The notes below the pieces were generated by a model. It saw nothing but the letters and a program-made list of their open reading frames with translations. It searched no databases and was not told the DNA's origin. A stretch of DNA of 11,986 nt from Candidatus Nanohaloarchaea archaeon (lineage in GTDB: Archaea > EX4484-52 > GLR71), in the NCBI GenBank assembly GCA_030594675.1, contig JAUVES010000010.1, positions 1 through 11,986 of the forward strand, given 5' to 3'. The translations under genes and the position numbers were made by a program. Below, piece by piece: positions 1-6,982 of the stretch. The first letter of the stretch is position 1. Every line of letters starts with the position of its first letter.

Positions 1-1
1 T

Positions 2-151
2 TCAACTATTGATAAGAGGCTTAAAAGAGCAAATAGTGGTAATCCTCTGGCTGGCCTGTCTTCTGCTCCGCAGACACCACCACCTGCATTCCAGCCACAG
101 CAACAGGATGCAGCAGTTCAGCAGAAACCAACTAATTATGGAGGTATGTAA
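2..151 (+). CDS. C-terminal end of an unrecognised protein with a Gln/Pro/Ala-rich tail (partial)
   Basis: The window opens inside a reading frame read from position 2, giving 49 residues before TAA at 149-151. It begins with a basic stretch (DKRLKRA) and then becomes a low-complexity tail rich in Pro, Gln and Ala, ending NYGGM. No domain is visible, so no function is assigned. A tail like this is usually disordered and could be a linker or interaction tail. The final codons contain GGAGGT (140-145), the ribosome binding site of the next gene, whose ATG lies 3 nt after this stop. The two are therefore very probably co-transcribed. The start lies outside the window. The frame is clear, but whether it is a long protein cannot be judged. 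Confidence 0.7.
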   Translation, partial: STIDKRLKRANSGNPLAGLSSAPQTPPPAFQPQQQDAAVQQKPTNYGGM

Positions 152-154
152 ATT

Positions 155-373
155 ATGAAGCTTGGAACAGAAATGCTTGAGAACTTTTTAGTCCTCTGCA
201 TTATGCTTATGACTGTTACTGCTTTTTTGATATTGGGGGGAGGTATGCTTAATTCAAGTCTTTTGGCTGTAAGCATAACAAATATGCTTCTCCTCTTAGT
301 GGTTGGCGCAATGTATTTCAATAGTATTATACTCTTAAGAATTTACAAGTTTTTAAGTACAATGAAAAGGTGA
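155..373 (+). CDS. Small two-helix membrane protein, unknown function
   Basis: A 72-residue protein. Two hydrophobic segments are visible, at about residues 9-30 (LENFLVLCIML onward) and 36-62, separated by a short GGG/Asn/Ser turn. It has a short N-terminus and a basic C-terminus (RIYKF...KR), which suggests a helical hairpin with both ends in the cytoplasm by the positive-inside rule. The start is well supported by GGAGGT at 140-145, nine nt before the ATG. It lies 3 nt after the upstream gene and 4 nt before the pilin-like gene, and its stop overlaps that gene's Shine-Dalgarno site. I do not recognise the family. Position suggests a helper of the pilin or of the upstream protein, which is inference only. 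Confidence 0.75.
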   Translation: MKLGTEMLENFLVLCIMLMTVTAFLILGGGMLNSSLLAVSITNMLLLLVVGAMYFNSIILLRIYKFLSTMKR

Positions 374-377
374 TGTT

Positions 378-866
378 ATGAAAAAAGGTATTACTCCTGT
401 TATTGCAATTGTTTTATTGCTTATGATGACTGTTGCTGCTGCTGGTCTTGCTTATGAGTTTATTATGAGCATGACTCAAGATGCAACTAGTGATATAGAG
501 GCGGCAAGAAAAATCCAATCAGATAGAATGCGGACGAATCTTCAGATACTTCAGGTTGAGGATGATGGTACTGACCTTGTTTTTACTATAAAAAATACTG
601 GTTCTATTGATATGCCTACTTTTATTCCAGCTGAAATAAATGTGAAGTATGATGGTCAGGTTAAATCTATTGCAGGAGGCTTTGGCGATACCTGTGAGTC
701 TGCTGGTGTAGCTGCAGGAAGTACTTGTATATTGAAATTGCTTGGTGAGACTGGTGAGTTTCCACAAGGTGTTGGAACTTTAAGAACTTTTGAATTTGTG
801 CTCTCTAATGGGTATACTTTATCTTATGGGTGTACAAACTCGTCCCAGACAAATAGTTGGTGCTAA
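378..866 (+). CDS. Archaeal type IV pilin-like protein (class III signal peptide), possible major pilin
   Basis: A 162-residue protein starting M-K-K-G|I-T-P-V-I-A, the typical archaeal type IV pilin N-terminus: a short basic n-region, Gly at the cleavage site and an uninterrupted hydrophobic helix at about residues 5-26 (family N-terminal domain DUF1628/PF07790 type). A prepilin peptidase would cut after Gly4, and the exposed helix would pack into a filament core or stay in the membrane. The rest is a soluble, probably beta-rich domain with four cysteines (C106, C117, C152, C162), the last being the final residue. This suggests two extracytoplasmic disulfides. The Shine-Dalgarno AGGTGAT (368-374) lies 3 nt before the ATG. 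It ends its unit with a T-rich tract behind it, apart from the main pilus operon. That fits a separately expressed major subunit, but a minor pilin is equally possible. Confidence 0.85.
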   Translation: MKKGITPVIAIVLLLMMTVAAAGLAYEFIMSMTQDATSDIEAARKIQSDRMRTNLQILQVEDDGTDLVFTIKNTGSIDMPTFIPAEINVKYDGQVKSIAGGFGDTCESAGVAAGSTCILKLLGETGEFPQGVGTLRTFEFVLSNGYTLSYGCTNSSQTNSWC

Positions 867-883
867 TTTTTCATCAGGTAATA

Positions 884-924
884 CCTTTTTTCTTTTATCT
901 TTCTTTTTTTGATTATTTTTTGCT
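884..924 (+). terminator. T-rich transcription termination tract
   Basis: Just after the pilin-like gene there are repeated T-runs (CCTTTTTTCTTTT, then TTCTTTTTTT, then TTATTTTTT) without a strong hairpin. Archaeal RNA polymerase commonly terminates at such oligo-T tracts. It separates the first unit from the pilus operon. The 867-996 gap holds no convincing gene. Confidence 0.55.
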
Positions 925-956
925 CTTAATTCTTTCATTTTTCCATAATTGCATAG

Positions 957-991
957 AAACTATATATTCTAAGATAACGAATTATAAATAA
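957..991 (+). promoter_or_regulatory. Probable archaeal promoter (TATA-like elements) of the pilus operon
   Basis: Two A/T boxes resemble archaeal TATA elements. One is GAAAC followed by TATATATT (about 957-968), where GAAAC could serve as a purine-rich BRE. The other is TTATAAATAA (about 982-991). Initiation about 25 nt downstream of the second would fall near 1012-1016, at or just before a perfect Shine-Dalgarno sequence. Initiation from the first would fall near 990 and leave a leader of about 20 nt before that site. The region is AT-rich throughout, so the choice between boxes is uncertain. Confidence 0.45.
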
Positions 992-1010
992 CTATATTGT
1001 ATGTATATGT

Positions 1011-1019
1011 TGAGGTGAT
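1011..1019 (+). promoter_or_regulatory. Perfect Shine-Dalgarno site with no canonical start codon at the normal distance
   Basis: TGAGGTGAT is a full complement of the expected archaeal 16S 3' end (ATCACCTCA). The only in-frame triplet at the usual spacing is ATT at 1024. The first good ATG in frame is 1057, which has its own weaker site GAGAGG (1045-1050). The out-of-frame TTG at 1025 would give only TTG-CTT-TAA. The real start of the following gene is therefore open between ATT 1024 and ATG 1057. Confidence 0.5.
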
Positions 1020-1056
1020 TTTTATTGCTTTAAGATTTGATGTTGAGAGGATATTT

Positions 1057-1983
1057 ATGTTGCGGAAAGGGCAGGTTCGGATTATTTCCCTGATATTGAT
1101 TACTGGTATAATAATTGCTTCAGTTTCAGGTGTTATGTGGTGGGGTCTACCTATGCTTGAAAAAAGCAAGGTGACATCTGAGATAAGACAGGCAGTTACA
1201 GTTATGGAGACTGTAAAGAATGCAATTGATGAAGTTTCATCATCTGGCGGTTCCAGAGTTCTTAATCTGGATTTACAGGGAGATATGATTATAGAGGGTG
1301 CTTCACTTGAGAGGCTGCCGGATGGTAATGTTATTGTTTCACTTCCTGCTGATGGAATAAATTCAGTTGCATATACAGTTACTACAGAAGGCATTACATC
1401 TGCAATGAATCAGTGGGTTCCTCTTGATGGATTTAGCCCGATATCACAGGAACTTTATACGGGTAATGAGACTAATCCAGTTACGTTATCTGGAGGGGTT
1501 GTATGTTCATTTACAAATTTATGTCCTAGTGTGGATATTAACTGTACGGATCCATCTATGGATAAAAATGGTGCTGTTGCAGGAACTTTACTTGGTAATG
1601 GATATGCTGTAGAGTATGTAGGATGCGGTGCTACTGATTATGTTACGCTTTCAGGACCAGAAAAATCAGTTGTAGGTTTTTCAGGACTTAATAATGCAGG
1701 GGTCATTGTAGTAAAGGCAGTACCAATAGGGGATAAGTTCAAGACAACATTCAAGCTTGTTTACAGAGAACTTGATGATCTTCATGATGAGTCTGGTGCA
1801 GGGTATCTTACTCAAATTACGAAAAAAGGCAATAGTGTTGTTAAAGTAGCTGAAGGTGGTTCTGTTAGAGTTACTCTTGTTATTGCAGCTCTTGACCGTT
1901 TTGCACCTACTGGAGTGTTTGCAGAAAAAACTAATGGACCTTTAACTGTGAGCCCGGTCACATTATCATTTGGTAGTTCGTGA
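1057..1983 (+). CDS. Pilin-like protein with class III signal peptide, first gene of the pilus operon
   Basis: With ATG 1057 the product is 308 residues, starting M-L-R-K-G|Q-V-R-I-I-S. The basic RKG|Q cleavage site is followed by a hydrophobic helix to about residue 27 and WWG. I chose this ATG because GAGAGG lies 6 nt upstream and the n-region has the normal length. The frame is open upstream to TTG 997, and ATT 1024 follows a perfect Shine-Dalgarno site, which would add 11 residues. The large outer domain is Gly/Val/Thr-rich and probably beta-structured, with four cysteines (C150, C156, C163, C190) clustered mid-protein and two N-glycosylation sequons. It ends SFGSS. Its stop overlaps the ribosome binding site of the next gene. 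At 308 aa it is larger than a typical pilin, so a minor or tip pilin or pseudopilin is likely. I cannot assign a named family beyond the N-terminus. Confidence 0.8.
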   Translation: MLRKGQVRIISLILITGIIIASVSGVMWWGLPMLEKSKVTSEIRQAVTVMETVKNAIDEVSSSGGSRVLNLDLQGDMIIEGASLERLPDGNVIVSLPADGINSVAYTVTTEGITSAMNQWVPLDGFSPISQELYTGNETNPVTLSGGVVCSFTNLCPSVDINCTDPSMDKNGAVAGTLLGNGYAVEYVGCGATDYVTLSGPEKSVVGFSGLNNAGVIVVKAVPIGDKFKTTFKLVYRELDDLHDESGAGYLTQITKKGNSVVKVAEGGSVRVTLVIAALDRFAPTGVFAEKTNGPLTVSPVTLSFGSS

Positions 1984-1989
1984 GGTCTG

Positions 1990-2424
1990 ATGCAATATTT
2001 TTCAAAAAGGCGTAAAGGACAGAATCTTGTGCTTGAAGAGATATTGTTTGTAGGATTAGGCGTGTTTGTACTTGCTGGTCTTTCAATAACTTTTAATAGC
2101 TTGAATAATCATGTCTCAGATGATTTTGAGGATCAGAATATTTTGCAGATATCTAATTTTGTGTTATCTGCAGTGGACAGGCTTGTTTTTGCAAATGCAA
2201 CGGAGGGGTATATAGTGCTTAAGATACCTGATAAGATAAGCAGAGATAATTATATTATTAGTGGCTTTAATCCTCCACGCAACCAGTTTATGATAAAGGT
2301 GGGGGACAATAACAAGGTCGTGGATGCACCTGTTGATATCCGTGGTATTGTTTCGAGCTCTAATAAGATATTGAAGGTAGAATATAATGGAACATCAATA
2401 TTTTTGAGAGGTGACCATTATTAA
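1990..2424 (+). CDS. Small pilin-like protein with class III signal peptide and Glu-Glu in the helix
   Basis: A 144-residue protein starting with six residues and then R-R-K-G|Q-N-L-V-L-E-E, followed by a hydrophobic helix to about residue 34 (ILFVGLGVFVLAG onward). Cleavage after Gly10 would place Glu at mature positions 6 and 7, near the conserved Glu5 of bacterial type IV pilins, which archaeal pilins usually lack. The remainder is a compact domain with two sequons (NAT, NGT). The Shine-Dalgarno GAGGT (1982-1986) overlaps the preceding stop, 3 nt before the ATG. Its 3' end carries a GAGGTGA for the ATPase gene, so translation of the two is probably coupled. Likely a minor pilin or pseudopilin of the system. 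The family below the leader is not recognised. Confidence 0.8.
   Translation: MQYFSKRRKGQNLVLEEILFVGLGVFVLAGLSITFNSLNNHVSDDFEDQNILQISNFVLSAVDRLVFANATEGYIVLKIPDKISRDNYIISGFNPPRNQFMIKVGDNNKVVDAPVDIRGIVSSSNKILKVEYNGTSIFLRGDHY
2408..2414 (+). promoter_or_regulatory. Strong Shine-Dalgarno site inside the upstream gene's last codons, ATPase start ambiguous
   Basis: GAGGTGA sits in the last codons of the upstream pilin-like gene. The annotated GTG (2411) lies inside this motif and so cannot use it. GTG 2411 has only an abutting GAGAG before it. In-frame ATT codons at 2417 and 2420 are at or near the usual spacing, and a later in-frame GTG (2459) has TAGGAAG just before it. Confidence 0.45.
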
Positions 2425-4375
2425 TAAATATAATGTCAGAAAGGTTACTAGGAAGTTTGTGAAAAAGTATAAATCACATAATAAGTGCAAGAGCAATCAT
2501 AAAGATTCTATTGAAAGCACAAAAGATTTGCTGTCGCATATTAAAAATGGTGATTTTTCATCATCGGATGGTTCCCCTTCTGTAATTGTTGTTGAGAATA
2601 ATGAGAAATCTGAAGGTGTCCATGAAGGAAGCCATGCTTCTGAAGGATTGTCAGAGTCCTCCTCTAAGAAATCAAAAGATGAATCTTCCGGCAAGATTAT
2701 AGAATCTGGAGACGATAGTGCTTTTAAGGAGAATATTAAAGGGGTTGATATCAGGAATCTTAAAATAAAAACTGTTCGCGTGCGAAAAGATACAGAGAAT
2801 GATGAGATTACCAGTATGAATATCAAGTATCCTTTGACTCCTTCTGCACCAAAGGATGGAGAGAAAGTTTATGCTTGGGCTAATATCTTGTGGGATAATA
2901 AGAGCAATTCTATGGTATATAAGATAGTGGAGCCGTTGATTTCGTCACAGGATACGCAGCATATTGATAAGATAAAAAAAGTCATTGAGGATGAAATAGA
3001 TATTGACTTCAAATCTTTCAACAAAAAATCATCTGTGTCATATATACAAGCTATGATAAGCAATGTTATCAAGCGCTTTAATATGACAATTGATGCATCA
3101 AGACTTGATGTTTACCAGTATTATATACTTCGTGATTTTATCGGTTTTGGTTCTTTGCAGCCGCTCCTTAATGATACCCAGATAGAAGATATAAGCTGTG
3201 ATGGTGTCGGTGTTCCTGTGTATGTATATCACAGAGATTCTAAGCTAGGCTCTATGCCGACAAGTCTTGTTTTTAAAAACAGTGAAGAGCTTGATACGCT
3301 TGTGATGAGGATTGCGCAAAAGACAGGCAGGGCGATATCTATGGCAGAACCGCTTCTTCAGGGTGCTTTGCCTGATGGTTCACGGGTTCAGGCAACACTT
3401 GCAACTGATATTGCTTCAAAAGGCTCAAACATTACTATAAGACGATTTCTTAGTGAGCCTTTGACACCAATACATCTTTTGAATTATGGCACTATTGATT
3501 CACGTATGCTTGCGTACCTGTGGCTTGCGATTGAGCATGGGAAATCTATATTGGTTGTTGGTGCTACTGCTTCTGGAAAAACATCAACGCTCAATGCACT
3601 TTCACTGTTCATAAAGCCGTCTGCAAAGATTATATCTATTGAGGATACACCAGAAATTAAGCTACCTCATGAGCACTGGGTTCCTGAGATTGCAAGAGCC
3701 GGATTTGGTGATGCCAAGGGGTCTAGTGGAGTCCGCCGCGGTGAAGTCAGCATGTTTGATCTTTTAAAAAGCTCTCTCAGGCAGAGGCCGGATTATATTG
3801 TTGTTGGTGAGATACGAGGTGTTGAAGCATCTGTTCTGTTCCAGCAGATTGCAACGGGTCATCCAGGTTTTTCTACATTCCATGCGGATTCGCTTGAAAA
3901 GGTCATAGATCGTCTTGTGACAAGGCCTATAAATCTTTCCAAGTCGCTTCTTGAAACTCTTGATCTTATGATATTTGCCAAGAGGATAAGGAGGGAAAAT
4001 GGTTATGTCAGAAAGATAACAGAAGTACAGGAGATTATCGGTTATAATCATGAGAAGGATAAGCTGATAGCTAATAAAGTTTTTGAGTGGAATGCAACTG
4101 ATGATGCATTTAATGTGGTTACGGACAGCCATCTCCTTGGAAAGATATCAAGTGAGACAGGAATTAGCGTGAATCTGTTAAAGGATCAGCTTCGCCAAAG
4201 AATGAGGCTTCTTGAATGGATGGCCAGCAAATATATAGTTGATTATCTTCGGGTCAGTGAAGTCTTTAAAGCGTATTATTCTCAAAACAGTACTCTGATG
4301 GATCTTGTTGCAGAGGATATGGGGGATGATTATGGCACAAAAAATGACACAGAAGATGATGCAGAAGATTCCTGA
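2411..4375 (+). CDS. Type IV pilus/secretion assembly ATPase (GspE/FlaI/TadA superfamily)
   Basis: A 654-residue cytoplasmic hexameric ATPase that would drive pilin assembly. From the GTG start, the first ~110 residues are Ser/Lys/Glu-rich, low in complexity and probably disordered. An N-terminal domain follows to about residue 340 (IGFGSLQPLLNDTQIEDISCDG, then an ALPDGSRVQA segment). The ATPase core follows with Walker A GATASGKTS (384-392), the Asp box SIEDTPEI around 409-416, Walker B PDYIVVGEIRG (460-470) and the His box with HPGFSTFHADS (484-494). All catalytic motifs look intact. The C-terminus ends in an acidic Asp/Glu/Thr tail. At ~650 residues it is longer than a typical FlaI (~550), because of the N-terminal extension. 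It overlaps the pilin-like gene before it by 14 nt and the first platform gene by 50 nt. The start codon is uncertain. I see no FlaH nearby, so pilus rather than archaellum is favoured. Confidence 0.93.
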   Translation: MTIINKYNVRKVTRKFVKKYKSHNKCKSNHKDSIESTKDLLSHIKNGDFSSSDGSPSVIVVENNEKSEGVHEGSHASEGLSESSSKKSKDESSGKIIESGDDSAFKENIKGVDIRNLKIKTVRVRKDTENDEITSMNIKYPLTPSAPKDGEKVYAWANILWDNKSNSMVYKIVEPLISSQDTQHIDKIKKVIEDEIDIDFKSFNKKSSVSYIQAMISNVIKRFNMTIDASRLDVYQYYILRDFIGFGSLQPLLNDTQIEDISCDGVGVPVYVYHRDSKLGSMPTSLVFKNSEELDTLVMRIAQKTGRAISMAEPLLQGALPDGSRVQATLATDIASKGSNITIRRFLSEPLTPIHLLNYGTIDSRMLAYLWLAIEHGKSILVVGATASGKTSTLNALSLFIKPSAKIISIEDTPEIKLPHEHWVPEIARAGFGDAKGSSGVRRGEVSMFDLLKSSLRQRPDYIVVGEIRGVEASVLFQQIATGHPGFSTFHADSLEKVIDRLVTRPINLSKSLLETLDLMIFAKRIRRENGYVRKITEVQEIIGYNHEKDKLIANKVFEWNATDDAFNVVTDSHLLGKISSETGISVNLLKDQLRQRMRLLEWMASKYIVDYLRVSEVFKAYYSQNSTLMDLVAEDMGDDYGTKNDTEDDAEDS

Positions 4376-5306
4376 AAAAACAAATCCTGTTCAGAATCTG
4401 GAACTTCCTGCAAATCAGATGAAATCACAGGGTTTTGATTATGTAACTTCTTCCTCTAATCTTGTCGGAACTTATGTTCAACCGTATCTTAGTTATTTTA
4501 GTGAACTTAAAGTCTCTATGAAGAAGGCAGATATAAATATGTCTTTGCAGGAATATATATCTGTTGCACTTGTTACCTCAGTTGCTGTTTTTTTTTCCAT
4601 GACACTATCTCTTGCAGTAATATTCCAGATACTTTTCTCTAGCATTGTAAAATCAATTATATTTTCATTTTTTGGCGCTTTAATATTTTCTGTGATGATT
4701 TTTTTGTTTTTTTATCTTTATCCGGGCCTATGTATGGATAATAGAAAAAAGAAGATAGATGGGATGGTTCCTTTTGCAACTCTTTACATGACTACTGTCT
4801 CTGGTGGCGGGACTCCAACTATTGCTATATTTCGGACTCTTGCCAAGTTTGATGATTATGGTGAGATATCTAAAGAGGCTAAGAAGATTGTTGAGGAGAC
4901 AGATGTTTTAGGTATAGATATATTAAATGCGCTTAAGAATGCAGCTGAAAGAACCCCTTCACCCCAATTTGTAGATCTTTTATGGGGGATGAGGACTGTA
5001 GAGATGTCTGGCGGCAATCTTAAAGTATATCTTCGCGAGCGCTCAAAAATGGCGTTAACCCAGTATAAAATGTTGCTTAAGTCGTTCCAGCAGAAGCTAT
5101 CTATGGTTGTTGAGATATATCTTACAGTTGTGATGATCGGTTCTATATTTTTTATGGTTCTTACAGCGATAATGGGTGCGATGGGCGGCGCTGATATGAA
5201 AGGTATGCTTGTAGGTGCCCAACTTGCTCTTGTATTTTTTATTGTTCCTATTGTTTCTACAGGAATTATTGTGTTTATTAAAGGTATAACACCGGAGCTG
5301 AAATAG
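4326..5306 (+). CDS. GspF/TadC-type pilus platform membrane protein, first of a split pair
   Basis: With ATG 4326 the product is 326 residues. Two membrane helices lie at about 77-131. They are followed by a cytoplasmic helical domain at about 140-255 of the type II secretion F type (DGMVPFATLYMT, then SGGGTP and LRERSKMAL), then helices at about 260-286 and 297-322. This single F-domain layout is that of TadB/TadC, whereas archaellum FlaJ carries two such domains in one chain. It would bind the ATPase and pilin in the membrane. ATG 4326 is nine nt after AGAGG (4312-4316). ATG 4332, preceded by GGGGGA, is also possible, as is a longer form from 4305. The N-terminus has an MxQK triple repeat encoded in the overlap with the ATPase gene. 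The stop touches the ATG of the second platform gene. Confidence 0.85.
   Translation: MIMAQKMTQKMMQKIPEKTNPVQNLELPANQMKSQGFDYVTSSSNLVGTYVQPYLSYFSELKVSMKKADINMSLQEYISVALVTSVAVFFSMTLSLAVIFQILFSSIVKSIIFSFFGALIFSVMIFLFFYLYPGLCMDNRKKKIDGMVPFATLYMTTVSGGGTPTIAIFRTLAKFDDYGEISKEAKKIVEETDVLGIDILNALKNAAERTPSPQFVDLLWGMRTVEMSGGNLKVYLRERSKMALTQYKMLLKSFQQKLSMVVEIYLTVVMIGSIFFMVLTAIMGAMGGADMKGMLVGAQLALVFFIVPIVSTGIIVFIKGITPELK
4332..4367 (+). repeat. Three 12-bp tandem repeats in the overlap of two genes
   Basis: Three imperfect units of the pattern ATG-NNN-CAR-AAR run head to tail. In the platform-protein frame they read MAQK, MTQK, MMQK. In the ATPase frame they read roughly GTKN, DTED, DAED, forming that protein's acidic tail. 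The repeat is therefore read in two frames at once. Confidence 0.7.
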
Positions 5307-6257
5307 ATGGCAGTTGATATTAAGACACTTTTTAAGCTTGAGAATGAGAAACTTATTAAATATGGTTCTCTTGGTCTTGGTATCCTTATATTACTCATTG
5401 GGCTTGTCTTGGTGTTCAACCCGTTTTTTCAGACAATTGGTGTTTTTGTCTTATTTTTGGGTGCACTTATGTCTATTATACCTTCATCTCTTTTTGCTTA
5501 CTTTAATTTTTCTAAGTATAAGGCTATGGAAACTGATTTTCCCCGATTTTTGAGAGATTTTGCAGAGGCGAAAAAGAGCGGCATGACTTTTCAGGATTCC
5601 TTTAGAAGCAGGGTACATACAGATTATGGTGCACTTAATCCTGAAATTGCAAGGGCTGCCCATAAATTGTCCTGGGGCGTGCCTTTTATGGATGTCATGA
5701 AATCTATGTCTGAGAGATTGAAATACAGCGGCATTATGAAACGATCGTTTACAATAATTCTTGAAGCGTTTAATGCTGGTGGAGATGTATCAGAAGTCGT
5801 TGATGACCTTTCCAATGACATAAAGGTAATAAAAGGGCTTGATGATTCCAGGAAGTCTGAAATGTCCCAGCAGGTTATCATGATGTATTTTATCTCTTTT
5901 CTTTTTGTAGCCATAACGCTTATGCTTTATAATATACTTATTCCTCTTGTGTCTTCTGGTCTTGGTGATGTGAATGCTTTTAGCTCTTCTTCTTTTGGAT
6001 CCTCAGGAGGAATGGAGGATGTATCACTTGATTATTGTTCGCTTGCACCATTTGTCTGCTCTATATGTGTTCCTTTTGGTTTTGGTGAAGGCCAGTTGTG
6101 TTATTTTGAGGCGCTGTTTTTTATGATGGCTATTGTTCAAGCGGTGGTGAGCGGCATTATGGCTGGTGAGATAAGTGAAGGTTCAGCAGCTGCAGGAGTT
6201 AAGCATGCATTGTTTTTGTCTATTGTGGTGTTTATTGTGTTTATTGTTTTCGGGTAG
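5307..6257 (+). CDS. GspF/TadC-type pilus platform membrane protein, second of the pair, with a Cys-rich outer loop
   Basis: A 316-residue membrane protein. Two helices lie at about 17-70. They are followed by a cytoplasmic F-domain at about 75-190 with the archaeal FlaJ-like run FPRFLRDFAEAKKSGMTFQD, then LSWGVPFMDVM, then EAFNAGGDVSEVV. A helix follows at about 190-215, then a loop, and two closing helices at about 268-316. The loop is Ser-rich and then contains C244, C251, C254 and C265 (spacing C-x6-C-x2-C-x10-C). By topology it faces the outside. The last hydrophobic segment ends at the C-terminus. The ATG directly follows the TAG of the first platform gene, and GGAG (5294-5297) lies nine nt upstream, so the two are tightly coupled and probably heterodimerise, as TadB and TadC do. 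The Cys loop could bind a metal or form disulfides, which is not known. Confidence 0.88.
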   Translation: MAVDIKTLFKLENEKLIKYGSLGLGILILLIGLVLVFNPFFQTIGVFVLFLGALMSIIPSSLFAYFNFSKYKAMETDFPRFLRDFAEAKKSGMTFQDSFRSRVHTDYGALNPEIARAAHKLSWGVPFMDVMKSMSERLKYSGIMKRSFTIILEAFNAGGDVSEVVDDLSNDIKVIKGLDDSRKSEMSQQVIMMYFISFLFVAITLMLYNILIPLVSSGLGDVNAFSSSSFGSSGGMEDVSLDYCSLAPFVCSICVPFGFGEGQLCYFEALFFMMAIVQAVVSGIMAGEISEGSAAAGVKHALFLSIVVFIVFIVFG

Positions 6258-6263
6258 TTGTGA

Positions 6264-6953
6264 ATGAGATCTGTATCTTGTGTTAATCTTTGTCGTAAGC
6301 GTAAGGGACAGATTAATATAGACTATCTTTTTGGTTTTTTAATAATGTCTTTTTCCATAATCTATGCAGCAAATCTTGCCCTGGGTTCAATCAACCCGTT
6401 TTATGATGCTAGTGATGCTGATAATCTTCATGCTGATGCATGGCTATTTTCCGAAAGTTTTTTAAGACTGGTCGAAGCTAAGACATATGTACTTAATGAA
6501 ACTATGATTACTGAGTTTGCTACAAATTCTACAAAGTTGTATGATTCAATTGAACCCAAGTTTCAGGAAAAGCAGATGATTGTTATATATCAATATCCTA
6601 TTGTATTTACTACAGGTATGTCGGGGAATAATCATACAGGCAGTGATATATTCAATAAGACTGATAATCCTCTTCTTGTTAATTTCACGCTACGAAATTC
6701 GACTTTTGCTGTGTATGATCTTGCTGATATTGAGGCAGATGTAGATTCTGTGGGTCTTGAGGAAGATGATTCATTGCTTATTACAGGCACGAATTATATT
6801 ATATCAAAAATAGATACTTATGGAAATTTCATAGTGCTTGAGAGGATTGCATTATCTTATGGTAATAAAGCAATCGGGCGTAATGTTATTGCGATAAACA
6901 GGTACTCTTCACTTGATGGTTTTATAGCTAAGACCAATATTATGTATTATTGA
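6264..6953 (+). CDS. Pilin-like protein with class III signal peptide and an S-layer-like module
   Basis: A 229-residue protein. The n-region has two Cys (C6, C10), then R-K-R-K-G|Q-I-N-I-D-Y and a hydrophobic helix to about residue 42. Cleavage after Gly15 puts an Asp at mature position 5, the site of Glu5 in bacterial pilins. The outer domain has six N-x-S/T sequons. Residues 164-191 (G-L...D...G.NY.IS.I...G.F) align without gaps with residues 383-410 of the next gene's product and resemble repeated modules of archaeal S-layer proteins. The start has only a weak ribosome binding site (GTTGTGA just before the ATG), and the gene follows the platform gene after 6 nt, so translational coupling is likely. 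Probably a minor pilin. Confidence 0.78.
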   Translation: MRSVSCVNLCRKRKGQINIDYLFGFLIMSFSIIYAANLALGSINPFYDASDADNLHADAWLFSESFLRLVEAKTYVLNETMITEFATNSTKLYDSIEPKFQEKQMIVIYQYPIVFTTGMSGNNHTGSDIFNKTDNPLLVNFTLRNSTFAVYDLADIEADVDSVGLEEDDSLLITGTNYIISKIDTYGNFIVLERIALSYGNKAIGRNVIAINRYSSLDGFIAKTNIMYY

Positions 6954-6982
6954 ATATTATTTTGTTGTGCTGATGATAAATT

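Noticed and set aside
867..996. Small RNA, tRNA or CRISPR in the largest intergenic gap
   Set aside because: There is no tRNA-like cloverleaf, no repeated units and no strong hairpin. It holds only a T-rich tract and TATA-like elements.
969..1394. 141-codon minus-strand open frame opposite the first pilus-operon gene
   Set aside because: It is antisense to a gene with a clear leader and ribosome binding site, and its product is a Ser/Thr/Ile-rich shadow with no recognisable domain.
4856..5419. 187-codon minus-strand open frame opposite the platform genes
   Set aside because: It runs across the junction of two well-supported membrane-protein genes and has no family features. It is a shadow of their codon bias.
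1990..6953. Archaellum (archaeal flagellum) locus
   Set aside because: There is no FlaH/ArlH KaiC-like protein, no archaellin set and no two-domain FlaJ. The platform is split into two genes, which points to a pilus of Tad/Epd type.
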